This document shows positions 63,564-64,000 of a stretch of 64,000 nt of DNA, in pieces (positions within the stretch are counted from its first letter, which is position 1; the number at the start of each line of letters is the position of its first letter). The stretch covers positions 58,804-122,803 of the forward strand of contig JACKET010000021.1 of NCBI GenBank assembly GCA_020632875.1, given 5' to 3'. Below the pieces are notes generated by a model. The model searched no databases, was not told where the DNA came from, and saw only the letters and a list, made by a program, of their open reading frames with translations. This DNA comes from Alphaproteobacteria bacterium (GTDB lineage Bacteria > Myxococcota_A > UBA796 > GCA-2862545). Position numbers and translations under genes: made by a program.

Positions 63564-64000
63564 CTACTCGACGCAGCGGCGCTTCTTCACGAGCTCGCGG
63601 AGGATGCGCGCGTTCTCCTGCTGCAACGGCGTGACGCGCTCCCACTTGAATCGCGGGTCGGGCACGTACCAGGGCTCCTGCTCGAACGTGACCCGCCACT
63701 CCTCGGCCGTGTTGAAGTCGTAGCCGAGACGGGCGTAGATGCAGTTCCGCAGCCAGTCGTACGTCTCGCAGCCCACCATGCCGGGCTCGGGCCAGCCCTC
63801 GCAAACCGTCGGGTCGGCGGCGCCGCACAGGTCGCAGGCCTTGCCGGCCTTCAGCGCGTCGAAGTCGTGCTGCATCAGGAGCGAGCACGCATCACAGGAC
63901 CCCGGCTGCGCGATGACGAGCGGCATCGGCCGCGCGGACGGGGCCGCCACCGTGGGGAGCTCGGGGAGGCCGATGGACGGGAGCTGGGGCGGCGCACCCG
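63564..64000 (-). CDS. Cys-rich protein running off the right edge (5' end missing)
   Basis: The frame stays open from the stop at 63564 to the window edge, so the start lies beyond 64000. A GTG at 63950 is possible but the upstream Pro-rich codons continue without a stop. The visible 145 residues hold two CxxC pairs (CDAC, CDLC) and further Cys (TVCEGW, GCETYDWLRNC, RRCVE). They could bind zinc or form disulfides. No family recognised. Confidence 0.6.
   Translation of the reverse strand, partial: GAPPQLPSIGLPELPTVAAPSARPMPLVIAQPGSCDACSLLMQHDFDALKAGKACDLCGAADPTVCEGWPEPGMVGCETYDWLRNCIYARLGYDFNTAEEWRVTFEQEPWYVPDPRFKWERVTPLQQENARILRELVKKRRCVE

Overview
The window is a 64 kb piece of a very GC-rich bacterial chromosome (about 70% by eye) that is almost fully coding. 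No stretch of 300 bases lacks a gene. I saw no rRNA, tRNA, CRISPR array, insertion sequence or replication origin. The gene content points to a Myxococcota-like (deltaproteobacterial) organism: several eukaryote-type Ser/Thr kinases with proline-rich outer tails, a MopE-repeat protein, an AgmX/PglI-type protein, two TIGR02996 proteins, many lipoproteins with low-complexity Asp/Pro/Glu spacers, and frequent GTG and TTG starts. The taxonomic placement is inference from family content.

Layout. 1-6085: a membrane histidine kinase, an AlkB-like oxygenase, a membrane Ser/Thr kinase, a di-haem cytochrome lipoprotein and a TolB-like lipoprotein. 6108-10707: the accessory locus, a Septu-type pair (PtuA-like ATPase, PtuB-like HNH nuclease) followed 30 nt later by an 819-residue protein joining an adenosine-deaminase domain, a SLOG-like Rossmann domain and an NrtR-like Nudix domain. 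The 5' half of the ATPase gene is clearly AT-richer than its surroundings. 10793-16559: small membrane proteins (one a tandem YqaE/Pmp3), a TonB-dependent receptor, a patatin and a lipoprotein. 16715-31314: two related kinase modules, a 14-repeat MopE protein with a beta-helix end, a HAD phosphatase, an esterase lipoprotein and members of a recurrent exported family. 31318-42359: a GMC oxidoreductase, a ferritin-like lipoprotein, a histidine phosphatase, a TIGR02996 protein and an ExbB-AgmX fusion. 42455-49162: NIF3-like protein, HemF, a 1318-residue pseudokinase-FHA protein and a soluble Ser/Thr kinase, all on one strand. 49165-54106: a lipoprotein made only of RND pump porter domains, three 54-bp palindromic repeats, a thioesterase and a MATE exporter. 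54172-64000: Asp-Ala/Ser lipoprotein, dehydrogenase, OmpA lipoprotein, more lipoproteins, a PPP-type phosphatase and coiled-coil proteins.

Gene expression. At least eight genes have a TANNNT hexamer whose last T lies exactly 7 nt before the start codon, which predicts leaderless mRNAs. Other genes carry the same hexamer 18 to 40 nt upstream together with a GGAGG-type ribosome site. These signals were used to correct several starts. Signal peptides are often extremely short (8-12 residues) and lack a basic n-region.

Most likely to be new: the three-gene Septu plus ADA-SLOG-Nudix unit. Also notable are the RND porter lipoprotein without membrane helices, the pseudokinase-FHA/kinase pair, and the leaderless promoter rule.
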